From Tannerellaceae bacterium (GTDB lineage Bacteria; Bacteroidota; Bacteroidia; Bacteroidales; Tannerellaceae), in the NCBI GenBank assembly GCA_031288175.1, contig JAITRW010000031.1, positions 35,358-99,357 of the forward strand: DNA of 64,000 nucleotides. The letters are read 5' to 3'. The notes under the pieces were generated by a model that saw only the letters and a list, made by a program, of their open reading frames with translations, was not told where the DNA came from and did not search any database. Positions 48,481 to 58,337 of this stretch are shown here, in pieces. The stretch's first letter is position 1. Each line of letters starts with the position of its first letter. Made by a program: the position numbers and the translations under genes.

Positions 48481-50535
48481 ATGAGCAAGCAAGGAAATAT
48501 TGGCGTAACTAGCGAAAACATTTTCCCTATCATCAAGAAGTTCCTTTACAGTGACCACGAAATTTTTCTGCGTGAACTCGTCTCTAACGCCGTTGATGCG
48601 ACGCAGAAGTTGAAAACCCTCGCTTCCGTCGGCGAGTTCAAAGGAGAATTAGGTGAGCTTGACGTAAGAATCACCATTGATAAGAATACCCTTATTATCT
48701 CTGACAGGGGCATCGGCATGACCACAGAGGAAATTGAAAAGTACATCAATCAAATCGCCTTTTCCGGTGCAGAAGAGTTTGTGCAAAAGTACAAAAATGA
48801 CGCTACCTCTATCATTGGGCATTTCGGGCTTGGTTTCTACTCTTCTTTCATGGTCTCCAAAAAAGTAGAGATACTGACTAAGTCGTTTCGGGAAGACGCA
48901 CAAGCCGTGCGGTGGAGTTGTGATGGTAGTCCTGAATACACCTTAAATGATGCCCAAAAGGATGATAGGGGAACAGACATCATCCTGCATATTGACGACG
49001 AAAACAAAGATTTTCTCGAAAAGTCCCGTATCGAAGGGTTACTTCGTAAATATTGTCGGTTCCTTCCTGTCCCCATCGTTTTCGGAAAAAAACAGGAATG
49101 GAAAGACGGAAAATACGTTGATACAGCGGAAGATAATATCATCAATCAAACCACCCCTGCATGGGTACGTAAGCCGTCTGAACTGACCCCCGAAGACTAT
49201 ACTTCTTTCTATCACGACCTCTACCCCATGTCTGAAGAGCCTCTCTTCCACATCCACCTGAACGTGGATTACCCTTTCAATTTGACAGGTGTCCTCTATT
49301 TTCCACGTATCAAAAATAACATTGAATTACATAAGAATAAGATACAACTCTACTGTAATCAAGTCTATGTCACTGATTCGGTCGAAGGTATTGTCCCCGA
49401 ATTTCTCACTCTGCTGCACGGCGTCCTTGACTCACCGGATATCCCGCTGAACGTCTCCCGCTCTTACTTGCAAAGCGATACTAACGTAAAGAAAATCTCT
49501 TCCCATATTACCAAGAAGGTAGCCGATCGGCTTGAAGAGATTTTCAAGAATGACCGTTCACAATTCGAAGAAAAATGGGATAGCCTGAGACTCTTTATCC
49601 AATACGGTATCCTCACGGACGAAAAATTCTATGACCGTGCCGAAAAATTTGTACTTCTCAAAGATGTCGACGGCAAATATTTCACACTTGAGGAATACAA
49701 GACTCTCATCAAAGAAGAGCAGACAGACAAGGATGATACACTTGTTTACCTCTACACCGACAATGTGGAGGAGCGTTATGCCTATATTCAAGCTGCCAAG
49801 GATAAAGGTTATAATGTGCTCCTTTTTGATGGACAACTTGACCTGCATTTCGCAGGTAAGTTGGAAGAAAAAGGAAAACACATCCGTTTCGTTCGTGTAG
49901 ATAGCGACATCCTTGCTAATCTCATTCGTAAGAAAGATGACGAAAGATCGGTTTCCCTGTCCGATGAACAACAGACTACCCTGCAAGAGGTCTTTAAGAG
50001 CCAGCTACCCAAAGCGGAAAAAATGGACTTCCATGTAACGCTCGAAGCTCTTGGTTCCTCTGCTCAACCCATCGTGCTGACACAAAGCGAGTACATGCGG
50101 CGGATGCGGGAAATGGCGACGCTCCAACCTGGCATGTCTTTCTACGGGGAACTTCCCGACCACTATTCTGTTGTCCTCAATGCCGACCATCCTCTTATCC
50201 AAAAAGTCCTTTCCGAAACGACTATCGCTTGCGCTGACCGTATCTCTCCCATCCAGGCTGACCTCAAAGGCTGGGAAGCTCGGAAAACTTCCCTCCTGGA
50301 TAAGAAAAAAGGGAAAAAAGAAGAAGATATCCCTGCCGCTGATAAGGAAGATCTCGAAACCACCGAAAAGCAAATCGAAGAACTCTCAACCCAACGTAAT
50401 ACTATGCTCGCCGAAGAAGCGGCTAACAATAAACTCGTTGGTGAGCTGATTGACCTTGCCTTGTTAAGTAATGGGATGCTTAAAGGCGAGGCGCTCAGTC
50501 GCTTTATCGGACGGAGCCTTCAAATGATAGGCTGA
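48481..50535 (+). CDS. htpG: Molecular chaperone HtpG (Hsp90)
   Basis: The 684-residue protein has the GHKL ATPase domain with EIFLRELVSNAVDATQKL, DRGIGMTTEEIEKYINQIAFSGAEEF and IIGHFGLGFYSSFMV, then the Hsp90 middle domain with LYFPRIKNNIELHKNKIQLYCNQVYVTD, and a C-terminal dimerisation part. A stretch rich in Lys and Glu (KKKGKKEEDIPAADKEDLETTEKQ) near residue 610 is an insert often seen in Bacteroidota HtpG. It is a single-gene unit with an inverted repeat upstream. Confidence 0.97.
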   Translation: MSKQGNIGVTSENIFPIIKKFLYSDHEIFLRELVSNAVDATQKLKTLASVGEFKGELGELDVRITIDKNTLIISDRGIGMTTEEIEKYINQIAFSGAEEFVQKYKNDATSIIGHFGLGFYSSFMVSKKVEILTKSFREDAQAVRWSCDGSPEYTLNDAQKDDRGTDIILHIDDENKDFLEKSRIEGLLRKYCRFLPVPIVFGKKQEWKDGKYVDTAEDNIINQTTPAWVRKPSELTPEDYTSFYHDLYPMSEEPLFHIHLNVDYPFNLTGVLYFPRIKNNIELHKNKIQLYCNQVYVTDSVEGIVPEFLTLLHGVLDSPDIPLNVSRSYLQSDTNVKKISSHITKKVADRLEEIFKNDRSQFEEKWDSLRLFIQYGILTDEKFYDRAEKFVLLKDVDGKYFTLEEYKTLIKEEQTDKDDTLVYLYTDNVEERYAYIQAAKDKGYNVLLFDGQLDLHFAGKLEEKGKHIRFVRVDSDILANLIRKKDDERSVSLSDEQQTTLQEVFKSQLPKAEKMDFHVTLEALGSSAQPIVLTQSEYMRRMREMATLQPGMSFYGELPDHYSVVLNADHPLIQKVLSETTIACADRISPIQADLKGWEARKTSLLDKKKGKKEEDIPAADKEDLETTEKQIEELSTQRNTMLAEEAANNKLVGELIDLALLSNGMLKGEALSRFIGRSLQMIG

Positions 50536-50572
50536 ATCTTTCTACCTTCGCGGTTCAACAAAGACAAGGGCT

Positions 50573-51535
50573 ATGGGATTGTTTGGACTGTTCAACCGCG
50601 AAGAGAAGGAAACCCTTGCAAGAAGTTTATCGAAGACCAAGGAAGGTGTACTCGGTAAGCTCGCACGTGTGGTAGTTGGGAAAAATAAAGTAGATGCCGG
50701 AATATTAGACGAACTCGAAGAAGTATTGATCACTTCCGACGTTGGCGTCGAAACAACTCTGAAAATTATCGAACGTATAGAGAAACGTGTAGCCAAGGAT
50801 AAGTATATTCACGCAAGCGAACTCAATACTATACTTCGCGAGGAGATTGTCGCTTTACTGACCGAGAACCGTAGTGGGGAGGCTTCCGGTTTCGTGCTTC
50901 CCGAAGGTGAAGAGAGTCGTCCCTATGTCATATTGGTGGTCGGCGTCAACGGTGTCGGGAAAACGACAACCATTGGCAAGCTCGCTCAACAATACGGTAA
51001 AGCCGGTTACAAAGTGTTCCTTGGAGCTGCCGACACTTTCCGCGCTGCGGCTATTGAGCAGCTGACCGTCTGGAGCGAGCGGACAAATACCTCTATTGTT
51101 AAACAACAAATGGGATCCGACCCTGCCGCCGTCGCCTTCGATACGCTGATCTCTGCCAAAGCGAACGCCGCTGACCTTGTTATCATTGACACCGCCGGAC
51201 GTCTCCATAACAAGATTAACCTCATGAATGAACTTGCTAAGATCAGGAACGTCATGAAAAAGGTTGTACCCGGTGCTCCCCATGAAGTACTCCTTGTCCT
51301 TGATGGATCAACAGGGCAGAATGCCTTTGAACAGGCAAAACAGTTCACAGCGGCTACAGAAGTTACAGCTCTTGCCATTACTAAACTTGACGGAACGGCA
51401 AAGGGGGGTGTTGTAGTCGGAATATCCGAACAGTTTCAGATCCCTGTAAAATACATCGGGCTTGGCGAGGGAGTTGACGATCTTCAGATGTTCAACCGAC
51501 AAACATTCGTCGATTCCCTTTTTGAAGAAGGGTAA
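50573..51535 (+). CDS. ftsY: Signal recognition particle receptor FtsY
   Basis: FtsY is the membrane receptor of the SRP. The 320-residue protein has an N domain of four helices at the start and the G domain with G1 VGVNGVGKTTTIGKLA, DTAGRLHNKINLM, TKLDGTAKGGVVVG and the GLGEGVDDLQMF closing motif. The acidic A domain of the E. coli protein is missing, as in most Bacteroidota. TACCTTCG, close to the -7 consensus, lies 22 nt before the ATG. Its stop codon directly abuts that of the convergent gene. Confidence 0.96.
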   Translation: MGLFGLFNREEKETLARSLSKTKEGVLGKLARVVVGKNKVDAGILDELEEVLITSDVGVETTLKIIERIEKRVAKDKYIHASELNTILREEIVALLTENRSGEASGFVLPEGEESRPYVILVVGVNGVGKTTTIGKLAQQYGKAGYKVFLGAADTFRAAAIEQLTVWSERTNTSIVKQQMGSDPAAVAFDTLISAKANAADLVIIDTAGRLHNKINLMNELAKIRNVMKKVVPGAPHEVLLVLDGSTGQNAFEQAKQFTAATEVTALAITKLDGTAKGGVVVGISEQFQIPVKYIGLGEGVDDLQMFNRQTFVDSLFEEG

Positions 51536-52507
51536 TTATTTGCTGATAAAAAGCCAAGCGTCTTTGTAACGCATATCTCGACGGATTTGGGCAAGGGCAG
51601 CATTGGCATCGGCGCGTGCAGCGTAGTTCCCTGCGTAGACACGATACCTCCCGTCGCGGTGGAGAACGCCAGCATTTGGTTTCCCGCCGGATCTTTTGTA
51701 AGCTTTCAAAGCGGTCAAAGCTTTCTTTTCAATAGGGAAACTACCGATCACTACGTAGTATTTTCCCTTCTTTGCTGCATCGCTTCCTTTCGCTTCCAAT
51801 TCTGTTTTTTTTGTTGCAGAGATAGTCTCTTTCTTTGCTTCCCTGATGACCTCTTTCTCTTTGATTACTTCCTCTTTCACCTTCTCTTCCACTTCTACGG
51901 GAGTGGAAACTTCCACAGGAGGGGTGGAAAAGGCTGTTTCTTCTTGTTGCTTCTCCGGGAGAGCCATATACCATATCAATCCGGCGCTAATCGCTGCCGC
52001 TACAATAACAGGGGCCAACCACTTGTGCCTTCCGGCATGAGCGGCATCTTTTTTCTGTTGAAGTCGTTCTGCCTTTTTGTCTGTCGGCGGCAATGCAGGA
52101 ATGGAAAACGTCGGCAAATCATAAGTATCCGATCCAAGAGTGTCCACATTCCCTGTCGTAAATATCAATTGTCCCTCTTCTCCACGGGCAAGCGTACCAA
52201 TAGACCCAAGAGAAACCTTGCCACACTGATTCAATGCAGCTTCAAGTTCGGCCACATCCTCCTCCACCATCGTCTGCGCTTCCTCAGATACCTTACCGTA
52301 AATTTTTGCGTAGGATGAAACCAACAAGCCATCGGTATGCGTTAATTTACAGTTAAAAACAATTTCCTTACGCATCGGTGAGAAAGAATGTTCCTCTTTA
52401 TTGTAAACAGACGGGAGTGTCCGCATTACAAAACCACCGATACCGGGAATAACGACACAATCATGTTCCGCCAATAGGAACTCTAAGTGATTAGTAAGCC
52501 GAACCAT
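51536..52507 (-). CDS. HU-CCDC81 and SPOR domain protein
   Basis: The 323-residue protein has an N-terminal HU-like segment (LLAEHDCVVIPGIGGFVM), one membrane helix at about residues 175-195 (WLAPVIVAAAISAGLIWYMAL), a charged linker rich in Lys, Glu and Val, and a C-terminal SPOR domain (YYVVIGSFPIEKKALTALKAYKR to YAGNYAARADANAALAQIRR). SPOR domains bind denuded peptidoglycan, often at the division site. This domain combination is common in Bacteroidota, and its function is probably cell-wall related. Downstream it ends against ftsY with no gap. Confidence 0.9.
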   Translation of the reverse strand: MVRLTNHLEFLLAEHDCVVIPGIGGFVMRTLPSVYNKEEHSFSPMRKEIVFNCKLTHTDGLLVSSYAKIYGKVSEEAQTMVEEDVAELEAALNQCGKVSLGSIGTLARGEEGQLIFTTGNVDTLGSDTYDLPTFSIPALPPTDKKAERLQQKKDAAHAGRHKWLAPVIVAAAISAGLIWYMALPEKQQEETAFSTPPVEVSTPVEVEEKVKEEVIKEKEVIREAKKETISATKKTELEAKGSDAAKKGKYYVVIGSFPIEKKALTALKAYKRSGGKPNAGVLHRDGRYRVYAGNYAARADANAALAQIRRDMRYKDAWLFISK

Positions 52508-52618
52508 TATGTTATCCTCTTTTTATTAGGTTATGGAATTGTCTCAATAATGGGCGCGAAAATACGTAATATTTGACTATCTTCGTGGCGTGGTCGAAAG
52601 TTAAGGTTCAGATAAATA

Positions 52619-53011
52619 ATGGCGACAATTTTCAGTCGGATAGTAGTAGGAGAGATACCTTGCCATAAGGTGGCCGAAGACGAAGAATTTTTTGCTTTCC
52701 TCGACATAAATCCTCTCGCTGTAGGGCATACTTTGATCGTGCCGCGTGAAGAAATTGATTATTTTTTCGATATAAGCAATGAGAAAATGGGACGTATGAT
52801 GGTTTTCGCCAAAAAGGTTTCGGTAGCTTTGGCACGTACTGTTCCCTGCCGTAAGGTTGGACTATCGGTTATTGGCCTTGAAGTCCCGCACGCGCATATC
52901 CACCTTGTTCCTCTTAACAAAGAGGAAGATATTCACTTCGGCAAGCTTAAAATTACTCTCTCTTCCGAAGAGTTAGCTACCCTTGCTGCGAAGATTCGGG
53001 AGAATTTCTAA
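52619..53011 (+). CDS. HIT family nucleotide hydrolase
   Basis: The 130-residue protein has the histidine-triad motif HAHIHLVPL in the C-terminal half and begins with TIFSRIVVGEIPCHKVAEDEEFFAFLDINPLAVGHTLIVPR, as in Hint-type proteins. These hydrolyse purine nucleoside phosphoramidates or adenylated compounds. It is followed after 23 nt by the first gene of the V-type ATPase operon and may share its transcript. Confidence 0.93.
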   Translation: MATIFSRIVVGEIPCHKVAEDEEFFAFLDINPLAVGHTLIVPREEIDYFFDISNEKMGRMMVFAKKVSVALARTVPCRKVGLSVIGLEVPHAHIHLVPLNKEEDIHFGKLKITLSSEELATLAAKIRENF

Positions 53012-53034
53012 GAAAAATCAAGCTCTCTTGAAAT

Positions 53035-53625
53035 ATGGACAAGAAGATACAGGATATTACCGATAAAATCTATCATGAAGGTGTAGAGAAAGGAAACGAA
53101 GAAGCTACTAAGATCATTGCCGAAGCACAAGCTCGCAGAGATGCTTTGCTTGCCGAGGCTCAATCGGAAGCTGAAATTATTGTCAACACTGCAAAAAAAC
53201 AGGCAGCCGAGTGGAAGAAGAACACCGAAGCAGAATTGAAACTCTTCGCCGCGCAGGCATTAGAGGCGCTCAAAAGCGCTATTACTGACCTCGTAAACGG
53301 TAAAGTGATCTCGGCGAACCTCAAAGCCGTTACGACCGACAAAGCCTTTATGCAACAGGTGATCCTTACCATGGCCACCGAATGGGTGAAAACAGGCGCC
53401 CTAACTATTCAAACGGCCGATGCCGAAACGCTCAGAAGTTATTTTTCAGGGAATACGAAAGACATTCTTGACAAAGGAGTGAAGATTGAAAAAGTAAATG
53501 GTAAAGAAACTTCTTTCTCCCTGATTCCAGCTGATGGTTCTTATAAAGTCACTTTTGGCGAGGAAGAGTTTGTTACTTTTTTCAAAGAATACCTCCGTCC
53601 GCAATTAGTTGAACTTCTCTTTTAA
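53035..53625 (+). CDS. ntpE: V/A-type ATPase subunit E
   Basis: Subunit E forms the peripheral stalk that joins the catalytic head to the membrane part. The 196-residue protein starts with a long amphipathic helix (ITDKIYHEGVEKGNEEATKIIAEAQARRDALLAEAQSEAEIIV region) rich in Ala, Glu and Lys, and ends in a small globular domain, the standard E-subunit plan. Position as first gene of the ATPase operon supports the call. Confidence 0.88.
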   Translation: MDKKIQDITDKIYHEGVEKGNEEATKIIAEAQARRDALLAEAQSEAEIIVNTAKKQAAEWKKNTEAELKLFAAQALEALKSAITDLVNGKVISANLKAVTTDKAFMQQVILTMATEWVKTGALTIQTADAETLRSYFSGNTKDILDKGVKIEKVNGKETSFSLIPADGSYKVTFGEEEFVTFFKEYLRPQLVELLF

Positions 53626-53626
53626 T

Positions 53627-54514
53627 ATGGGGCGTTATTATTACCTCGTAGCGGGGCTTCCCAATATTGACATAGACGATAGAAAGCTTCCCTTCACCGT
53701 TTCCACATTCAGAAACGAAATGGAAGGACAACTTTCGCCGTCCGACAAGGCACTGATGGATTTATTCTACCTTAAGTTTAATAACAATAATTTGTTAAAG
53801 CAACTCTATCCTGAGAAAGTATGGGATGAACGGGGTGGAATTGCGTCGGAAGTTTTTGAGGAATTGATCAGGTCCTTACAAGAGGAAGGTGAAGACATTA
53901 CCGGATTTCTTTCCAGGCACAAGCGTTTTCCCCTTTATATGATAAGTTTTGTCCGGCAATACTTCGAGGAAACTTCCGAAAATAACAGGGAACTCTCTTC
54001 CGCCTTCAGCGAAGATAGGCTTGCCTCCCATTATTATGCCTACGCTATGACCTGCGGAAATACTTTTGTTACCCAATGGTTCGAGTTAAATCTTAATATA
54101 CGAAACCTGCTTGCCGCCTTTACTGCCCGTAAATACGGTATGGAATGTGCTGGGATTATTGTAGGTGACAATGAAGTTGCGCGAGTCTTGCGTACTTCTA
54201 ATGCACGCGACTTTGGCCTTGAAGACATTGTGGATTACCTTTTTGCCGTGCAACGTATTTCCGAAGAGATTGACCTTTACGTTCGAGAGAAAAAAATTGA
54301 CCAACTCAAATGGGAGTGGCTGGAGGAACATACCTTTTTCCTGACTTTCGATGTAGAGAGTGTCTTTGCTTATTTGTGTAAGTTAGATATCCTCGAACGT
54401 TGGATAAACCTTGATAAAGTTACCGGCGAACAGACTTTTCGAAGCCTCATCGGAACTATGAAAAAAGGTGGTGCCCGTGCGCTTGCCGATTTCCGCAAGG
54501 AGATTAAACTCTGA
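53627..54514 (+). CDS. DUF2764 protein in the ATPase operon, probable subunit C equivalent
   Basis: The 295-residue protein begins MGRYYYLVAGLPNIDIDDRKLP, the DUF2764 signature, and is otherwise helical. DUF2764 genes occur at this place in Bacteroidota V-type ATPase operons, where the usual subunit C gene is missing, so the protein probably takes the role of C, capping the central rotor. That role is inferred. The frame can be extended to a TTG at 53609, but the ATG overlaps neither gene and gives the family N-terminus, 1 nt after the subunit E stop. Confidence 0.85.
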   Translation: MGRYYYLVAGLPNIDIDDRKLPFTVSTFRNEMEGQLSPSDKALMDLFYLKFNNNNLLKQLYPEKVWDERGGIASEVFEELIRSLQEEGEDITGFLSRHKRFPLYMISFVRQYFEETSENNRELSSAFSEDRLASHYYAYAMTCGNTFVTQWFELNLNIRNLLAAFTARKYGMECAGIIVGDNEVARVLRTSNARDFGLEDIVDYLFAVQRISEEIDLYVREKKIDQLKWEWLEEHTFFLTFDVESVFAYLCKLDILERWINLDKVTGEQTFRSLIGTMKKGGARALADFRKEIKL

Positions 54515-54557
54515 AGGGGTAATGTGACAAATAAGAAAGAAAGTAAAGAATGTGATA

Positions 54558-56315
54558 ATGGCGACAAAAGGAGTTGTAAAAGGAATCGTATCGAACCTTG
54601 TGACCGTGGAAGTGAATGACGCTGTCTCACAGAACGAGATTTGTTATATCTCTGTGGGAGGAACCCAGTTGATGTCGGAGGTAATCAAGGTGATAGGAAA
54701 GAACGCCTATGTACAGGTTTTTGAAAGCACACGGGGGATGCGTGTGGGGGACGAAGCGGTGTTCAAGGGACATATGTTGGAAGTGACGCTCGGACCCGGC
54801 ATGCTTTCGCGAAACTATGACGGATTGCAAAACGACCTTGATAAAATGCAAGGCGTCTTCCTCAAGCGAGGTGAATATACTTATCCGCTACAAGACGAAG
54901 ATCTCTGGGAATTCAAGCCTGTCGCCAAGGTTGGAGATTGTGTTATGGCTGGAGACTGGCTCGGCGAGGTGGATGAAAACCATCAGCCTCACAAGATAAT
55001 GGTGCCTTTCGTGTTTGAAGGTACCTTTACCATCAAGTCTGTTGTCGGTGAGGGACAGTATCGTGTAATTGATACCATCGCTGTGCTTACCGATGAAACT
55101 GGTCACGATGTCAACGTGAATATGGTGCAAAAATGGCCGGTCAAAAGAGCTATTACTTGTTACAAAGCAAAACCTCGTCCGTTCAAGTTATTAAAAACAG
55201 GCGTCCGTACAATGGATACCCTCAATCCCATTGTGGAAGGTGGGACAGGTTTTATACCCGGTCCTTTCGGTACCGGCAAAACCGTTATGCAGCATGCTAT
55301 CTCCAAGCAGGCCGAAGCTGACATTGTCATTATCGCTGCCTGTGGTGAACGCGCTAATGAAGTCGTTGAGATCTTTGCCGAATTTCCTCATCTTGATGAT
55401 CCTCATACCGGACGTAAGCTCATGGAGCGTACTATCATCATCGCCAACACTTCCAACATGCCAGTCGCCGCCCGCGAAGCTTCCGTATATACTGCGATGA
55501 CTATTGCAGAATATTATCGTAGTATGGGACTGAAAGTGTTGCTTATGGCGGATTCCACTTCACGATGGGCACAAGCTCTCCGCGAAATGTCCAACCGTCT
55601 GGAAGAACTCCCCGGCCCGGACGCTTTCCCAATGGACTTATCCGCTGTGGTGGCCAACTTTTATGCACGCGCAGGTTACGTCGAATTGAATAACGGTAAA
55701 ACCGGATCCGTCACTTTTATCGGTACTGTCTCCCCTGCCGGCGGTAACTTAAAAGAACCTGTGACGGAAAACACAAAAAAGGTAGCTCGTTGTTTCTATG
55801 CCCTCGAACAAGACCGTGCCGACCGTAAGCGTTACCCTGCAATCAATCCCATTGACAGCTACTCCAAGTATTTGGAATATCCGGAATTTCAAGCTTATAT
55901 CGCCGAACACATCTCCCCGACGTGGATAAATAAAGTAAATGAGATAAAAACCCGTATGCTACGCGGAAAAGAAATTTCCGAGCAAATTAATATACTCGGT
56001 GATGACGGTGTCCCTGTCGAGTATCACGAAATCTATTGGAAGTCCGAGCTTATTGACTTTGTAATCCTCCAGCAGGATGCTTTCGACGATGTTGACGCCA
56101 TCTCTCCTCTTGAGCGTCAGGAATATATGCTTGACAAAGTTGTCGATATCTGTCATACAAACTTTGATTTTGACAACTTTAACGAAGTGTCCGACTTCTT
56201 CAAGAAACTCATCAATGTTTTTAAACAAATGAACTACTCGGAGTTCGAAAGTGCTAATTTCGAACAATTTAACACTGAGATCTTCACTCTTCTCCAAACG
56301 CACGTAAAGAAATAA
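54558..56315 (+). CDS. ntpA: V/A-type ATPase catalytic subunit A
   Basis: Subunit A binds and hydrolyses ATP in the A3B3 head. The P-loop is GPFGTGKTVMQHAISKQ, followed by VIIAACGERANEVVEIF, TSNMPVAAREASVYTAMTIAEYYR and DSTSRWAQALREMSNRLEELPG. The N-terminal part contains the bulge domain of A subunits (GDCVMAGDWLGEV region). The length of 585 residues is usual. The ATG at 54558 was chosen over a GTG two codons earlier. Confidence 0.97.
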   Translation: MATKGVVKGIVSNLVTVEVNDAVSQNEICYISVGGTQLMSEVIKVIGKNAYVQVFESTRGMRVGDEAVFKGHMLEVTLGPGMLSRNYDGLQNDLDKMQGVFLKRGEYTYPLQDEDLWEFKPVAKVGDCVMAGDWLGEVDENHQPHKIMVPFVFEGTFTIKSVVGEGQYRVIDTIAVLTDETGHDVNVNMVQKWPVKRAITCYKAKPRPFKLLKTGVRTMDTLNPIVEGGTGFIPGPFGTGKTVMQHAISKQAEADIVIIAACGERANEVVEIFAEFPHLDDPHTGRKLMERTIIIANTSNMPVAAREASVYTAMTIAEYYRSMGLKVLLMADSTSRWAQALREMSNRLEELPGPDAFPMDLSAVVANFYARAGYVELNNGKTGSVTFIGTVSPAGGNLKEPVTENTKKVARCFYALEQDRADRKRYPAINPIDSYSKYLEYPEFQAYIAEHISPTWINKVNEIKTRMLRGKEISEQINILGDDGVPVEYHEIYWKSELIDFVILQQDAFDDVDAISPLERQEYMLDKVVDICHTNFDFDNFNEVSDFFKKLINVFKQMNYSEFESANFEQFNTEIFTLLQTHVKK

Positions 56316-56338
56316 TTGCGACGTAAATATCAACGGAT

Positions 56339-57661
56339 ATGGCAGCAAAAGCATTTCAAAAGATCTTCACGAAGATTACACAGATAACGAAAGCTACTTG
56401 TTCACTCAAAGCAACAGGAATCGGTTACGATGAGTTGGCCTCAGTCAATGGGAAATTAGCGCAGGTGGTCAAAATCATTGGCGACGAAGTCACCCTGCAA
56501 GTCTTTTCCGGAACAGAAGGTATTCCTACCGATGCCGAGGTTGTCTTCATGGGAAAAGCTCCTGCCTTAAAAGTGGGAGATCAACTGGTCGGCCGGTTTT
56601 TTAACGCCTATGGAGAGTCGATAGACGGAGGCCCTGCCCCCGAAGGAAAAGAGGTGGAAATCGGAGGACCATCGGTAAATCCCGTTCGTCGTAAGCAACC
56701 TTCCGAACTCATTGCTACGGGTATCGCCGGCATTGATCTGAATAATACACTGGTGACCGGACAGAAAATTCCTTTCTTCGCCGATCCCGATCAACCTTTC
56801 AATCAAGTCATGGCAATGGTTGCCCTCCGTGCCGAATCAGACAAGATTATTCTCGGAGGGATGGGTATGACCAACGACGATTACCTTTTCTTCAAAAACA
56901 CGTTCAGTAATGCCGGTGCTCTTGATCGTATCATTAGTTTTATCAATACAACGGAAGACCCATCTGTTGAACGTATCCTCATTCCCGATATGGCGCTCAC
57001 CGCCGCCGAATACTTTGCCGTTGAGAAGCATGAAAAAGTCTTAGTCCTTCTCACCGATATGACTAACTACGCCGACGCATTGGCCATTGTGTCGAACCGT
57101 ATGGATCAGATCCCATCAAAAGATTCTATGCCGGGTTCGCTCTATTCCGACTTGGCAAAGATTTATGAAAAAGCCGTACAGTTCCCTGACGGAGGTTCTA
57201 TCACGATCATTGCCGTGACCACCCTCTCCGGTGGAGACATCACACACGCCGTTCCCGACAACACAGGATATATCACCGAAGGGCAGCTTTATCTTCGTCG
57301 CGACAGTGATATTGGTAAAGTCATCGTCGACCCTTTCCGGAGCCTCTCCCGTCTAAAGCAACTTGTCACAGGGAAAAAGACTCGTGAAGACCATCCTCAA
57401 GTAATGAATGCGGCTATTCGCCTTTATGCTGATGCTGCCAATGCCAAAACAAAAATGGAAAACGGCTTTGATCTTACTGATTATGACAGTCGTACACTCG
57501 CCTTTGCAAAAGCTTACTCGGATAAATTGCTCGCTATTGATGTTAACTTAAACACCACTGAGATGCTTGATGTCGCTTGGGACCTTTTCGCCACCCACTT
57601 CACAACCGCCGAAGTCAATATTAAACAAAATTTGGTTGATAAATATTGGAAAAATAAATAA
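56339..57661 (+). CDS. ntpB: V/A-type ATPase regulatory subunit B
   Basis: Subunit B alternates with A in the head and has no P-loop; the equivalent position here reads GQKIPFFADPDQPFN. Typical features are SELIATGIAGIDLNNTLVTGQKIP, RILIPDMALTAAEYFAVEKHEKVLVLLTDMTNYADALAIV and SKDSMPGSLYSDLAKIYEKAV. The length of 440 residues is normal. It follows subunit A by 23 nt. Confidence 0.97.
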   Translation: MAAKAFQKIFTKITQITKATCSLKATGIGYDELASVNGKLAQVVKIIGDEVTLQVFSGTEGIPTDAEVVFMGKAPALKVGDQLVGRFFNAYGESIDGGPAPEGKEVEIGGPSVNPVRRKQPSELIATGIAGIDLNNTLVTGQKIPFFADPDQPFNQVMAMVALRAESDKIILGGMGMTNDDYLFFKNTFSNAGALDRIISFINTTEDPSVERILIPDMALTAAEYFAVEKHEKVLVLLTDMTNYADALAIVSNRMDQIPSKDSMPGSLYSDLAKIYEKAVQFPDGGSITIIAVTTLSGGDITHAVPDNTGYITEGQLYLRRDSDIGKVIVDPFRSLSRLKQLVTGKKTREDHPQVMNAAIRLYADAANAKTKMENGFDLTDYDSRTLAFAKAYSDKLLAIDVNLNTTEMLDVAWDLFATHFTTAEVNIKQNLVDKYWKNK

Positions 57662-57725
57662 TCGTCCATGAATATTTTCACTGTTATAAAGCTGTCTATC
57701 ATAGTCAGATAAACGAGGAGAAGCT

Positions 57726-58337
57726 ATGGCGATAAAATTTCAATACAACAAAACTTCTCTGCAACAATTGGAGAAGCAACTAAAAGTGAGGGAGCGCTCT
57801 TTGCCTACGATCAAAAGCAAGGAAAGTGCCTTGCGGTTAGAGGTAAAACGTACTAAAGACGAAGTTTCCCGTCTGGAACAACAACTCGAAAGAGAGATTC
57901 GAGTTTATGAAAATATGGTAGCCCTCTGGAACGAATTCCGCCCCGAACTCATTCAAGTAAAAGATGTTCAAATTTCTTCAAAGAAAATCGCCGCTGTAGT
58001 GGTACCTCTCCTAGATAGAATAGAATTTGAAACGGGACATTATAGCTTGTTCAATTCTCCATCGTGGTACGCAGAAGGTATAGAGTTGCTTAAGCAGTTG
58101 GCGCGAACAGGTATTGAAGCCGAGTTTTCCGGTATGAAATTAGAACTTTTGGAACATGCTCGAAAAAAAACTACACAGAAGGTGAATCTTTTTGAGAAGG
58201 TACAAATACCTGGCTACAAAGATGCTATCCGGAAAGTAAAACGTTACATGGAGGATGAAGAAAGTCTCTCCAAATCTTCACAGAAAATAATGAGAGATAA
58301 CCTCGAAAAACGTAAAATAAACGAGGAAGCCGCATGA
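57726..58337 (+). CDS. ntpD: V/A-type ATPase subunit D
   Basis: Subunit D is the central rotor shaft, made of two long helices. The 203-residue protein is largely helical, starts FQYNKTSLQQLEKQLKVRERSLPTIKSKESALRLEVKR and ends with a second long helix KDAIRKVKRYMEDEESLSKSSQKIM, as expected. A gap of 64 nt separates it from subunit B, and its stop overlaps the subunit I ATG. Confidence 0.92.
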   Translation: MAIKFQYNKTSLQQLEKQLKVRERSLPTIKSKESALRLEVKRTKDEVSRLEQQLEREIRVYENMVALWNEFRPELIQVKDVQISSKKIAAVVVPLLDRIEFETGHYSLFNSPSWYAEGIELLKQLARTGIEAEFSGMKLELLEHARKKTTQKVNLFEKVQIPGYKDAIRKVKRYMEDEESLSKSSQKIMRDNLEKRKINEEAA

